From positions 26,437,402 through 26,501,401 of the forward strand of contig OX424567.1 of NCBI GenBank assembly GCA_949152475.1: a DNA stretch of 64,000 bases, read 5' to 3'. The notes beneath the pieces were generated by a model, which saw only the letters and a program-made list of their open reading frames with translations, did not search any database and was not told the origin of the DNA. This DNA comes from Terebella lapidaria (lineage: Eukaryota; Annelida; Polychaeta; Terebellida; Terebellidae). Positions 1 through 12,400 of this stretch are shown here, in pieces. A program made the translations under genes and the position numbers. Position 1 is the stretch's first letter. Every line of letters starts with the position of its first letter.

Positions 1-328
1 CAAATGTAGTAATTCATCAGTCTGACCGCCAGGGATATTTTTCGCTTCGTTTTGGCCTGAGTGGGCTATCTTGGTATGGGAAATCTTTGGTAATATAAAA
101 AATATTTTGGATTTTATTCCTGCAGTTAGAATTTGGCTATCACAATACTTTTTGGTATCACTGTGGAGGTGTCGGGGAAATTTTAAAATGAGTCATTATT
201 TTACAGTTGATATGCAGCAAGTGGATACACTAGTTGGCCCTTTCAATCTTTTAGTAAATGTGTTAAGTTGTGAACTTAATCCACATGCACTTCTCATATT
301 ACATCCGAATGGACTGTTTCTGTTGCAG

Positions 329-491
329 GAACACCATTTACAGCGGGCATTATCAGCACAACAGGTTTATGGCACTGCAGAACGTTTGGTCATCCCTATA
401 CCTGAGATAATCGATGTGTCTGAGCAGTACAAGCATTTGTACAGGATCGACTCGGATTACAAACCTCCAAAACAGTTCATTCACGTGCAAC
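329..491 (+). CDS. EPC1: EPC exon: EPcA domain start in window
   Basis: Follows a TGTTGCAG acceptor and ends at C|GTAAGA. It starts in phase 0 with EHHLQRALSAQQ, a hallmark of the EPcA domain, and ends with one carried base. A longer open frame runs upstream, but the family match begins exactly at the acceptor. Confidence 0.93.
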
Positions 492-3400
492 GTAAGAATG
501 ATTCTGAAAATGTTTTTTAGGTTACCGGACCTATGGTCCGATAACCTATTGCCGTCGCGTTGTGTCCGTCGTCCGTCCGTCCACATTTTAAGCTTTGTAC
601 GGTCTGATCTTTCTGAAAATTTGGGAAAAGATACCTCAAAATAATTCAAGAAGGAGGTATTTTTAATTTTTTTCGATTTTTCAATTTTTCTCAAAATGGT
701 GGCCGTTTTTGTCATAAACACTCAATTTTGAACTTCGGCGGGGCCCCATTTTCTCAAAAACTGTCTGATCAGTTTTGAGATTTTTGTTTAAAAAAAATTC
801 CTCTTATGTACCTTTTTGAGGTTTAAGTTTTGTTGCCCTTGAATCGCCGGTCTCCATGTGGTGGCCATTTTGAATTTTTGACCGGTCAGAGGGAAACAAT
901 TTTTTCGGCCCCAAATCGCATTACTATCCATATTGGGTAGGCGAAAAATTTCTAGGCCAAAAAAAATTTTCATCCTTTGAAAAAAATTCTTGACTTTTTA
1001 GCTTACCGGCCCTTTGGGCCGATAAGCTATTGTCGTGGTATTTCATCCGGCGTCCTTCGTTCGTCCGGGTCTGTAACTTTTTTTTGACATGATGAATTTC
1101 CCCATAAATTTGTCAGAACATACCTTGGGCCAGTATCTAAAGATGTTTTTTAAATTTTTTTGATTTAATCGTTTTTGCCTATTTGGCGGCCATTTTTGAC
1201 GAAAAATTGCCAATTTTGGACTTTGGAGACCATTTTCTCAAAAACTGTCTGATCAGTTTTGAGATTTTTGTTTCAAAACATTTCTCTCATGTACCTTTAT
1301 GATGTGTATAAGTTTCATTGCCCTTGAATCGCCGGTCTGCGTGTGGCGGCCATTTTGATTTTTTGACGGGTCGGCGAAAAAAATTTTTTTTGTCCCAAAT
1401 CAAGTCACTATTCATTTTGAGCCATTTCCAGCAAAAAAAAAAACTCATAGAACACTTGAAGATAGAACCTAAGTATTGGCACATTCAAATGGGAAATCAA
1501 ATATTGCGGTTTGAGTGATGACCTTGAATTTGACCTTCAATGACCTTGGAAGGTCAAAACGACCCTTTTGTCGAAAAATGGCCAATTTTGGATTTTTGAT
1601 GGCCATTTTTTCAAAAACTGTCTGATCAGTTTTGAGATTTTTGTTTTAAAACATTCCCCTCATGTAGCGGCGTGTGGCGGCCATTTTGATTTTTTGACGG
1701 GTCGGCGAAAAATTTTTTTTTTGTCCCAAATCAAGTCACTATTCATTTTAAGCCATTTCGAGCAGAAAAAAAAAAAAAACGATGAATTTTGTCTTTGGTG
1801 GCCAATTTGTCAAAATCTATTTAGACAGTTTTTCTCAAAATAATGTATAAGATTCTCTTTATCTACCTTTGTGACAATTAGAGTTCAAGATCAGTGTAGC
1901 AATTTATATGTTGGAAAATCAATACTCTGAGTTTCTCATGATTGCCGGTAAGCTACAGCACCCTTGGTGCTATGTTTTCGTAATTTTTGGACTTTTTGGG
2001 GGATTTTCGACGCTTTTTTCCTTCATATTGGGAGCTGCTCCAACTGTACTCATAGAACGCTTCAAGATAGAGCTTAGATATTGACACTTTCAAATGGGAA
2101 GTCATATATGGTGATTTGTGACCTTGGATGATCTTGAGTACTAATGTCTGACGTGAAATGTGTAAATTGACCTCGGAGGCTTAAACACTTGCACATACAG
2201 GTTAGGATTGTGTATACATGTAAGTTATATGTACCTTTGTGATGTGTATAAGTTTTGTTGCTTTTAAAATGATGGTCTGCTTGGGGCAGCCATTTCGATT
2301 TTTTGACAGGTAGGCGAATAAAAATTGTCCCTAATCAAGTCACTATTCGTTTTGAATAAAAAATTCCATTAAAAAATTTTTGGGACTTCAATGACCTCGA
2401 AAGGTCAAAACGACCTTTTTTTTTCGTCAAAAAAAAAAGCGAATTTTGTCTTTAGCAGCCATTTTCTCAAAATCTCCCTATGTACCTTTGTGATGTGTAT
2501 AAGTTTTGTTGTCTTTCAATCGATGGTCTGTGAATATATGTCATGAACAGAAAAAACCTTTCAAAAATGTTATTTTGATATCGTAAATACGTAGTCCATA
2601 CAGAAAATGTGTGTTCGGCAACATTTACGAATATGTTTTGACGAGTTGAAAATCAGTGTGAGACAATTAATATTTTAGAAAATCAATACTCTGTGCAATT
2701 CTCATCATCTTCCTGTCAGCACCCTTGATGCTATGTTTTCCCTTGTGGCAGTGCCTTGAGGCTTTCGGTTGCAACAATAACAAAATATTTGTATGACTCC
2801 CATGACTCCAAGTCTAGATTGAACTCTGCCTTACATCTACATATGACTTGATTTCTGTGTTTTCCAGCATGGGGTATGGACCAGGAGATTCCGGACTACG
2901 ATATGGATTCAGAAGACGAGTTGTGGCTGACCAAGCAATCCAAAACCTTCAAGACCCTCAATCTAACACCGCTCAAGTTCGAGAATATGATGGACCGACT
3001 TGAGAAAGGCAGTGGGCAAACTGTAAGCAAGCGGTGCTGCAGTTCATAGCTAGTATTAGTACATATTCAATTGCTGGAAGTACTTTCAACAGCTATTTTC
3101 TGTGACTATTGAGGCACCGTGAACGAAAACTAAATTGAAAATTCAGAAAAAGGTACGAGTTCTCTGGTAAATTCTATACATACATGTGTGATGGGAAAAT
3201 ATTTTTGAGATCTGCTAAATTACCAAGGAACTAGTACGAACTACTAGTAGCATTGCCGCCACAGAAAGCTTGATGGAATTTAGTTGTGGCAGCAGCGTAC
3301 ATCATACATCCGCTACAACTGCTGTTGTTGGTTTAAGGTGGTCACCCTTCATGAGGCCAAAGCTCTACTAAAGGAAGATGATGATTTGACAATAGCAGTT

Positions 3401-6400
3401 TATGATTACTGGCTCAACAAACGACTACGACTTGTGAGTATCACATTATTGGGATATGTCAGCATTTGTTGTATCCAGATCATTGTGTCCGTGGAGCCCT
3501 AATATCTGAATCATAAACCATTCTTATGGTTTTGTTTATGTTTTATTTATATGAATTTTAGTACAGATTCATGGCTGCAGTAATGATTATATTACTGAAT
3601 AAGATAACATAACTTTTTGAGTAAAGTTAGTCTTTTTACAGTACTTAGTGAGTTAATGGAACTAGTACATTATGTGTTCTAAGGTGTAAAAAGATGTTTC
3701 ATCTGTATTAAACCATTTTGGGCGACAAAGATATGGGGCATCAGAGGGATACATCCACGCGTTCGTCAGTGACCAGAAAGCATCTAGTTGATGTAGTGTT
3801 GAACACAGCAGTATACAAAGTATTTTCCTTCCTCAGGAACACGCTCTGATACCTCAAGTCAAAACAGAAAAGCGTGATGGATCAACAACTAACAACCCTT
3901 ATGTCGCCTTCCGTAGAAGAACTGAGAAAATGCAGACAAGAAAAAATAGGAAAAATGATGAAACTTCATATGAAAAAATGTTGAAATTACGACGCGATCT
4001 CAATAAAGCATTGTAAGATATTATTTTTAGCTACTAAACCGACCCTTTTGGGCCGATCTAGCTATTGTCGTGGTTTTTCGTCCGTCGTCCTCCCGGTAGA
4101 TAACACATTTTAGGTTACCGGACCTAAGGCCCCCCCCCCCTCCCCCCCTCAAAAAAACAAAAACAAATTTCCCCCTTTTGAATTCATTTTATGTACAGAA
4201 AAAAAAACCTTTCAGGATGTAACTTGAATTCATGATATAGTCCATACGGAAAAAGTATGTTTGGCAACATTTACGAACATGTTTTGAAGATCAGTGTCAC
4301 AATTTGTATTTTGGAGAATCAATATTCTGTGCAATTCGCATGATTTGCCAGTAAGCTACAGCACCCTTGGTGCTATGTTTATAAGTTCACTTACTTGCAT
4401 ATTTACTAGGATAAATTAGATTACAAGCTTCCAAATCTTTCGACTCCAACTGATATTTGGAGTGGTTAGTATTGATTACCTACCTAAATAGTTGTTGCCC
4501 CTTTTTCAGGACAATCCTAGAACTAATGAAACGACGAGAGAAAAGTAAAAAAGAATTATTAAAGCTGACCATCGAAATAGTTGAAAAAAGGTAAGTAATG
4601 AAGTAATATAGAATGGCATTCAAACATTTGTATGTAAACGAGGCGTTTGCACGTTAAGATTAAAAAAAAAAAGAACTTTGATACTGTGTTTTATTGCTGA
4701 CATCTGATGATTTCTGTGTCCCAGATACCAGATGTCTGACTGGGACAGTAAGGCTTTGGCAGAAGCTCTGGCCCAGAGACACAAACTACCGTCCCTCATA
4801 CCTATACAGAACCTGGGCAGGGAATGGGGACCAAAGGTATGTCATGTTTGTGATATTTTGAATGCTTGTTTTACAGCTGTGACGTATGTCCAAATCACGT
4901 GATTTCTGGCTCGCACACGCAGCGCTAAATATCATGAATATATATACCGGTATCATAATGTATCCGTGCATCGGTACCAGCATGCATGACCCCAATGGGA
5001 AGCGATTTTGCAGTGCATGTTTGCACTATGACGTCAGTAGATCATTATGGTCACAAGTCTGACGTATGAAGGCCTGATAAACTCGGCCTGCCTCTTTTTC
5101 TTACAAAAATAAACAATAAACAAAGACAACATTTGACCACAACGATGGAAAGTCGATCGTTGCAAAGGCTTCGAGTCGGCACATATACCGTATCATTCCT
5201 GCACCATTCTTGCACACGTCGCCTATGCAACTTAAACTATTTTGCTGTTTTATGTTTGCTATGCGTGTTTACATAGTCCACCACTTTTAGTTTGAAAGAA
5301 GATATTTTGTGTTTCTCCATAATGGCACTGTGACCAAATCACGTGATTTTCAGCACGCACACGCAGTGCTAAATATATCTACCGGTATCATAGTGTACCA
5401 GTGCATGCAGGACCCCAACGAGAAGCGATTTTGCAGTGCATGTTTGCACTATGATGTCAGTAGATGATAATGATCACAAGGCCTACGTATGAATTTCAGG
5501 TATATCGTAACATAATAGACGCACACCCTTAGCTTTTGCAATGCGCCCGTCGCGTCTATTGGGACATATACGGTAGCTGAAACGTGAAAAGGCATGATGA
5601 CCAATGTCCTAACACAAATCCTATTGTTTTGCCGTAATAATTCATGAATATTGATGAGTACAACATTATGGAATATCAGTTCAAGGTCTGTGATCATTAT
5701 GTCCTCTGCGAAGGGGACATCATTTTGAGTCGGTTCCCGTGAGGCATGAGGCATGTGCCCTGGATCGATGTCCAATAGATAATCTAAAAAGTCTTCTACA
5801 GTGTGGTTATATTTGGAGTCACTGAAGGTGGAAATATATTTTCCAGTCTAAATGACCCAGGGCATCTTCCAACCTTGGCGTCCATTTGCATCAACTCTTT
5901 GTTTGATACAGGAGGATGGTGTACGGAAGAAGAGAGAGTACAGGAAGCGCAAGCACAAGCACGCGACTCCTGCCCAGCAGTCTATCCCACAGCCGCGCCC
6001 ACAGCTTCCACGGTACTCGGAGGAGGTGATGCAGCGGGAAGCCCCGTACAGCTCAGAGGAAGAACCAATATCTCCAGTAGGCTATACAACCCACACAGTA
6101 TATTGTATTGGCATTGAGCAAGAATGAATTTTTCCCTTACAAGATGCCCAAAGTGGTGTGTTTATTGCAGCAACTGTCTGCATCAGATCACGAAACAGAC
6201 GAGGACCCTGATGGGATCTACGCTTTCCGTCGCAAGGCTGGCTGCTGCTACCATGCTGTAAGCTTCTTTCACTGTTTCAACAAAAGTTCTCGAATGTACC
6301 TTTCACTGTTATGACAGAAATTCTCAAATATACATTTTTCATACAACTTGAAATAGTGAAATAAGTACTTCAAATTGAAGCACAGATGTGGAGATTCAAA

Positions 6401-9400
6401 TTTCATGTGCATGTGCAAAAATTGACGGTAATGATGTTTGTGAACGTGTATTTGACTCCAGCCAATCAGCGATGGACATGGAAACTGGCCGTGGGTCGGG
6501 CAGGAGGACGGCGGTTTTGGGGACAAACGTTTCAGATACTCGCTCGCTTCTCTGTCAGAGCCACGGCGTTGTGTGGGCTTCGTTCGCCGGCGCATTGGTC
6601 GAGGTGGCAGGTCAGTAATGTCACACACAGACTGAGCAATACGTATATCCCTCGGAACAAAGTTCAGCATGCATGAACTATGGATTTACGACGTCACGCC
6701 ACTACTGATGGGAATTGGTTTGAATTTCATGATCGATCATCGGTTCATACATCAATGAAGGGAATCTTTTGATTTCGAAACAAAAATTATAATTATAGGG
6801 AATCTTTTGAAACAAAAATCTCAGAAAATTCTGCTAAAACCATAAAGGTTGTTCTACCGAAATGCTTTTATGGTCAGAATTTTAGGTCTTTAAAGTTAAC
6901 AGTCAAATCTTTCTGAAATTTTGAACAAAAATACCCAAAACTATTCTGAGAGGGAGGTATTTTTAGGAAGAGCAGGGCTCTTCCTCTATGATGTTGGTTT
7001 TTTTTGGATTTTTGAATTTTTTCTTTTGTTTACATTCTTGAAAGTGCCACTTGGAACCACAACAGGCTATTCAACTGTGGCTAATTGGGAGGGCCCGGGG
7101 CCCGTTGGGAGGAAAATGACGCCCGTGTACCTAATCATGGTTAATGTAATAAGTTATTAGCGATAATAATCCCAGGAGACGTGTGTTCCGACCGTTTTTT
7201 TTTTTTGTATGTCACCGTTTCATACCCATCACCACTCCCGTTTTGATCTCCACTGGAACAGTGCTTTCTTGCAATCATATGCACTCAAAGTTTTGGATAT
7301 ACATTCCGCACAATATATAGATACAGTATGGTATTGCAACAATGAAAAACAAGTTGATACGGCAACATAATAATTATGTGTTAGTGGTGGTATTCCATAT
7401 TCCAGTGGGCAAATTCAATTCTCGTGTGGCCCCGATAAGCAGTCACGGCAGTCGGCCCGCCAGCCAGAGAGTCACTGAATTGTCCAATCGGGAAGCTGTC
7501 TTGGCGAACACACCCACATGTTTATGAAATACACGTGGATATAATGATATGCAAATGATCACGTGAGCGAGTCCCGCCAATTAGCGTACTGCCCCAAAAA
7601 ATAGCTGCAGGGTCAAGGTCAAAATGCCAGCCGCCAAGAGATCGTCCAACTGAGTGCGGTATTTGTGGAAATACTTGTTACGACCCAAATAAATGGTCTT
7701 TTCTATGACTCTTTCTTACTTCACTGGTAATACTTCATAAAAATATCACCACCGAAAGCTTGTTTATGGGGGAATTTAATTAAAAATGCCATTGAAGTGA
7801 AGTGAGATTTCAACGAGATTTGACTAAAAGGAACAGTCGGAAACAAACAAACAAAACTTGGCAGATTTGCGGAGCTTTTACACGGGAAAAAACTTAGTTT
7901 CCTCCTAAAATAAGCAGAAACAAATGGATACTAGATCTAGCACTTTTATCATGTTTATGATAGTTTCATATTGCCGACGAGAATTGTCAGTGCTGATTTT
8001 GATAGCAGTCACACGAGCGGCGATTCGGGGTGGGGGGTGTGCCTGGGCTACTTCAGGATTTGGCAGCTGACACTGCACACTGACACAACATGTACGCTGA
8101 TCTTCAAACCAACATTTGGGCAAGGAGAAACATGATCGCATTGATGAAAAAAGCTTTCATGCATGTCATGAATTATTGGAAATGCAGACAAGTTACTGAA
8201 ATGTCTCTGCAGTACAAATCAAAACACTGAAAAAAAATCCATAAAGAAATTTAAATCTAAGACTAAAGCTCAAAAAACATTGTGCCTCCTAAATCAGAAA
8301 AACATAATCAGAACCTTGAAAATCTTACACATTGGTCCCAAAAATAGTCGGGTGATTTTTAAACGTGTTCAACTAGGTAAAGCTTCTGACTTGTAGAGAT
8401 TTCATGGCTGTAACGGAATAAGTAACATTAGTTTCATTGATTAAGTCTTATTGGCCACAGTAAAAATAATTATTACAAGAAACATTTATTATTGGGTTCA
8501 ACAATGTAAAGGTTCTGGGGCCCAGACGAGTCGACAGGTACCCAAATTCGGGGCGGGTCATACAATTACCTGGATCGGAATTTTGTTACTCGTATTTGAG
8601 AACAAATAAAGATATAGTTTTGAATATTTGTGATAAACACTAGTAAAATCACAAGAATGACAAGGAAATCATCAGGAAAAAAAACAATAGTTTTATGAGG
8701 TCATGACATTGTGATCTTTCTCAAACTTGAAAATACCGGTAATTACTGACGAAACAAATAATATGTGTCAAAGATCAATGTCTGGCGTTTACGTGTTACA
8801 AATTGCTTCAGTGAGTATCATTCAAATTTTGCTATATATTTGGACGGGTCGGGTCAGACGACACAGGTACCAGGTTCGGAAATTTCTGACTCACTCGGGC
8901 CCTAAAAAGTTCTATCCAGTCATGACTAACCGAATAGGTTATCATTAGTTTTACTAGTTAAGTCTATTATTGACCACAATAAAAATAGTTACATGACAAG
9001 AAAATAGTTACATGACAAATTTATTGGCCCAATAAGGTATAGATTCTGCCCAGTAGAGTTACAATATGGCCACAACATATATGTACCAAATCAAATACAA
9101 TATTCAAGGGTTTTTAAATAGTTCTGTGCAAACATTTTCGAAGTTCTTCCTTTGAGGCCAGTGGCCCTTGTTTAGTTTTTGATTTTCGCAATTTTTACAA
9201 AATGGTGGCCATTTTTGACGAAAAATGGCCAATTTGATATGTGCAGATTATCGTCGTGACCTCATTTTCAAGGTCACAGGACTAGATGGCTAATATCTCA
9301 CTTCTCATCGACTTTATAGCTTGGGAACCAATTGTGGACATATAGAAAATTATATATGCTGAATATTCTGACGACCTTGAATTTGACCTTATATTCAAGG

Positions 9401-12400
9401 TCAGAGCACAATATGGCTAATATCTTGCTTATTTTCGACTTCACAGCTTAGGAAACAATTGTGCACATAAAGGGAATGATGTATGCCGAATATTTTGATG
9501 ACCTTTAATTTGACCTTTGACCTTATATTCAAGGTCATAGAACAAAATTGCTATTTTATCTTACATGTTATTGCATTTACAGCTCAGCAATCAATTGTGG
9601 AGCTATTGGGAATGATATACATGTTTGCTGGATATTCTCATGACACTGCATTTGACCAGTGACCTTGGTCACGGGACAAATAAAATTTCCTCCTGTATGC
9701 GGCTCTACTTGAGCCCACACGCTTCGGACTTGACAGAAGGGCTTGAAATGCAAAAAAATCGTTAGTGGCCAAACTTTTCCGACGTTCCCCATCATCAATA
9801 TTTTTATCGATCAGTGCATCAACATTGAGCGAGGTTTCATCTTGTGACCACCTTTTATTTGATAAATATGTTACGAAATGGAATAAAAATAGTTAAGACA
9901 GGGTTGGAACTTTTATTACTGATAGTAATGAAAGACACTGGCTCGGCAGTAATGACACCCACACGGTTGTCATTGGACATAAAAAGCATCTAGTGTGACA
10001 AAATTATCACCAATAATGCTCATTGAAAAATTTGATGACTAAATCCAACACGTTCGCAACAAAACCAAGTCGTAGACATGTACATGAAACTGACAGAGGT
10101 TGGTGTGTGTTTGCTGTGTTGTCAGGGTGATCCTGGATCGTGCATACACAGACTGGGATGACTACCTGAAGCAGCTGGACCTGTCGGGGACTCAACCTGA
10201 GGAAGATTCCGGCTGGACATCCGAGTACACCAAACATATACGTGAATCTAACATGTGAGTACACCAAACATATACGCGAGTCTAACACATCAGTACACCA
10301 AACATATACGGGAGTCTAACATGTGAGTACACCAAACATATACTCGAGTCTAACATGTGGGTACACCAAACATATACGCAAGTCTAACATGTGAGTACAC
10401 CAAACATATACGCGAGTCTAACATGTGAGTACACCAAACATATACGCGAGTCTAACATGTGATTACACCAAACATATAGGCGAGTCTAACATGTGAGTAC
10501 ACCAAACATATACGCGAGTCTAACATGTGAGTACACCAAGCATATACGCGAGTCTAACATGTGACTACACCAAACATATACGCGAGTCTAACATGTGAGT
10601 ACACCAAACATATACGGAAGTCTAACATGTGAGTACACCAAGCATATACGGGAGTTTAACATGTGAGTACACTAAACATATACGCGAGTCTAACATGTGA
10701 GTACACCAAACATATACGGAAGTCTAACATGTGAGTACACCAAGCATATACGGGAGTTTAACATGTGAGTACACTAAACATATACGCGAGTCTAACATGT
10801 GAGTACACCAAACATATACTCGAGTCTAACATGTGAGTACACCAAACATAGACACGAGTCTAACATGTGGGTACACCAAACATATAGGCAAGTCTAACAT
10901 GTGAGTACACCAAACATATACTCGAGTCTAATATGTGAGTACACCAAACATATACGCAAGTCTAACATGTGAGTACACCAAACATATACGCGAGTCTAAC
11001 ATGTGAGTACACCAAACATAGACACGAGTCTAACATGTGAGTACACCAAACATATACTCGAGCCTAACATGTGAGTACACCAAACATATACGCGAGTCTA
11101 ACATGTGAGTACACCAAACATTGACACGAGTCTAACATGTGAGTACACCAAACATATACGCGAGTCTAACATGTGAGTATACCAAACATTGACACGAGTC
11201 TAACATGTGAGTACACCAAACATATACTCGAGCCTAACATGTGAGTACACCAAACATATACGCGAGTCTAACATGTGAGTACACCAAACATTGACACGAG
11301 TCTAACATGTGAGTACACCAAACATATACTCGAGCCTAACATGTGAGTACACCAAACATATACGCGAGTCTAACATGTGAGTACACCAAACATATACTCG
11401 AGCCTAACATGTGAGTACACCAAACATAGACACGAGTCTAACATGTGAGTACACCAAACATTGACACGAGTCTAACATGTGAGTACACCAAACATATACG
11501 CGAGTCTAACATGTGAGTATACCAAACACATACGCGAGTCTAACATGCGAGTACACCAAACATAAGGGCAGCCGAAGTCCACCAAACAATCAGTTAAGCA
11601 GAGATCTTTGGGAAATTGTGTATTGGTGTTTTGGTGACTGGTTAAACTAACGGTCATGTATTTTGTAAAGTTGTGAAAAAAAATCAGCCTCTCAGTTTAC
11701 TAGATTTTGAAATGTTTGTTGCAGCCCACATTTCCGGCCTCCAACGCCTATGGAAGACGAAATTCCGTACGGTAGCTGGGGCGGCTTTGGTAGCACGACT
11801 CTGAACCCTGCCTTCCGAGACACGTCCCCACCCAATACCGACGAGGGCTTCACTGTTGCAGGCTTCCAGGATCACCGAGAACAGCTTCTTCAGATGCAAA
11901 GGCAGCAGCAAGAGCAACTACTCAAGCAGGAGACAGACTTTGACAATTCCAACAGTGCTTTTTCTTTGGAACACTCCTTCTGTTCACAACCTACCTCTCG
12001 GTTCATGCTGGACTCCGCCAGTGCCCGGTTTGCAGTTTCTGCAGTGTGTAACTCGACGCAGGAGCCAAAGGTGGCGCTGTCGGCGTCCGTGTCAACGTCG
12101 TCGTGCTCGCTGTCCACCTCATCTTGTACTCCGTCCTTAGTGCCGCTTCACTCGCCCGCTCTCACCGCGCTCATGCAGCAGCCAGTGCCCATCTTACAAT
12201 CACAGACTGGTGCTAACTCCTCCATCACTACAAGTGTGTCCAACAGCATTCTCACTAATGGACCTTGCAGTTGTGAGTATTGTATCTTGTAGGCATTTAC
12301 CGCTAAGTAGATTGGGGCAATACTTAATTAGAGCTTTTTTGAAAAGAAGAAATGATTGGAAAACTTTGCAGTTGTGGTTTTATGTTTGTATTAGTGTACA

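Noticed and set aside
10223..11564. CRISPR-like array
   Set aside because: The 34-bp units are contiguous with no unique spacers, and the DNA is an animal gene intron.
11472..11657. Short minus-strand frames over the EPC minisatellite (MFGVL.C type)
   Set aside because: Reverse reading of the 34-bp repeat; no gene signal.
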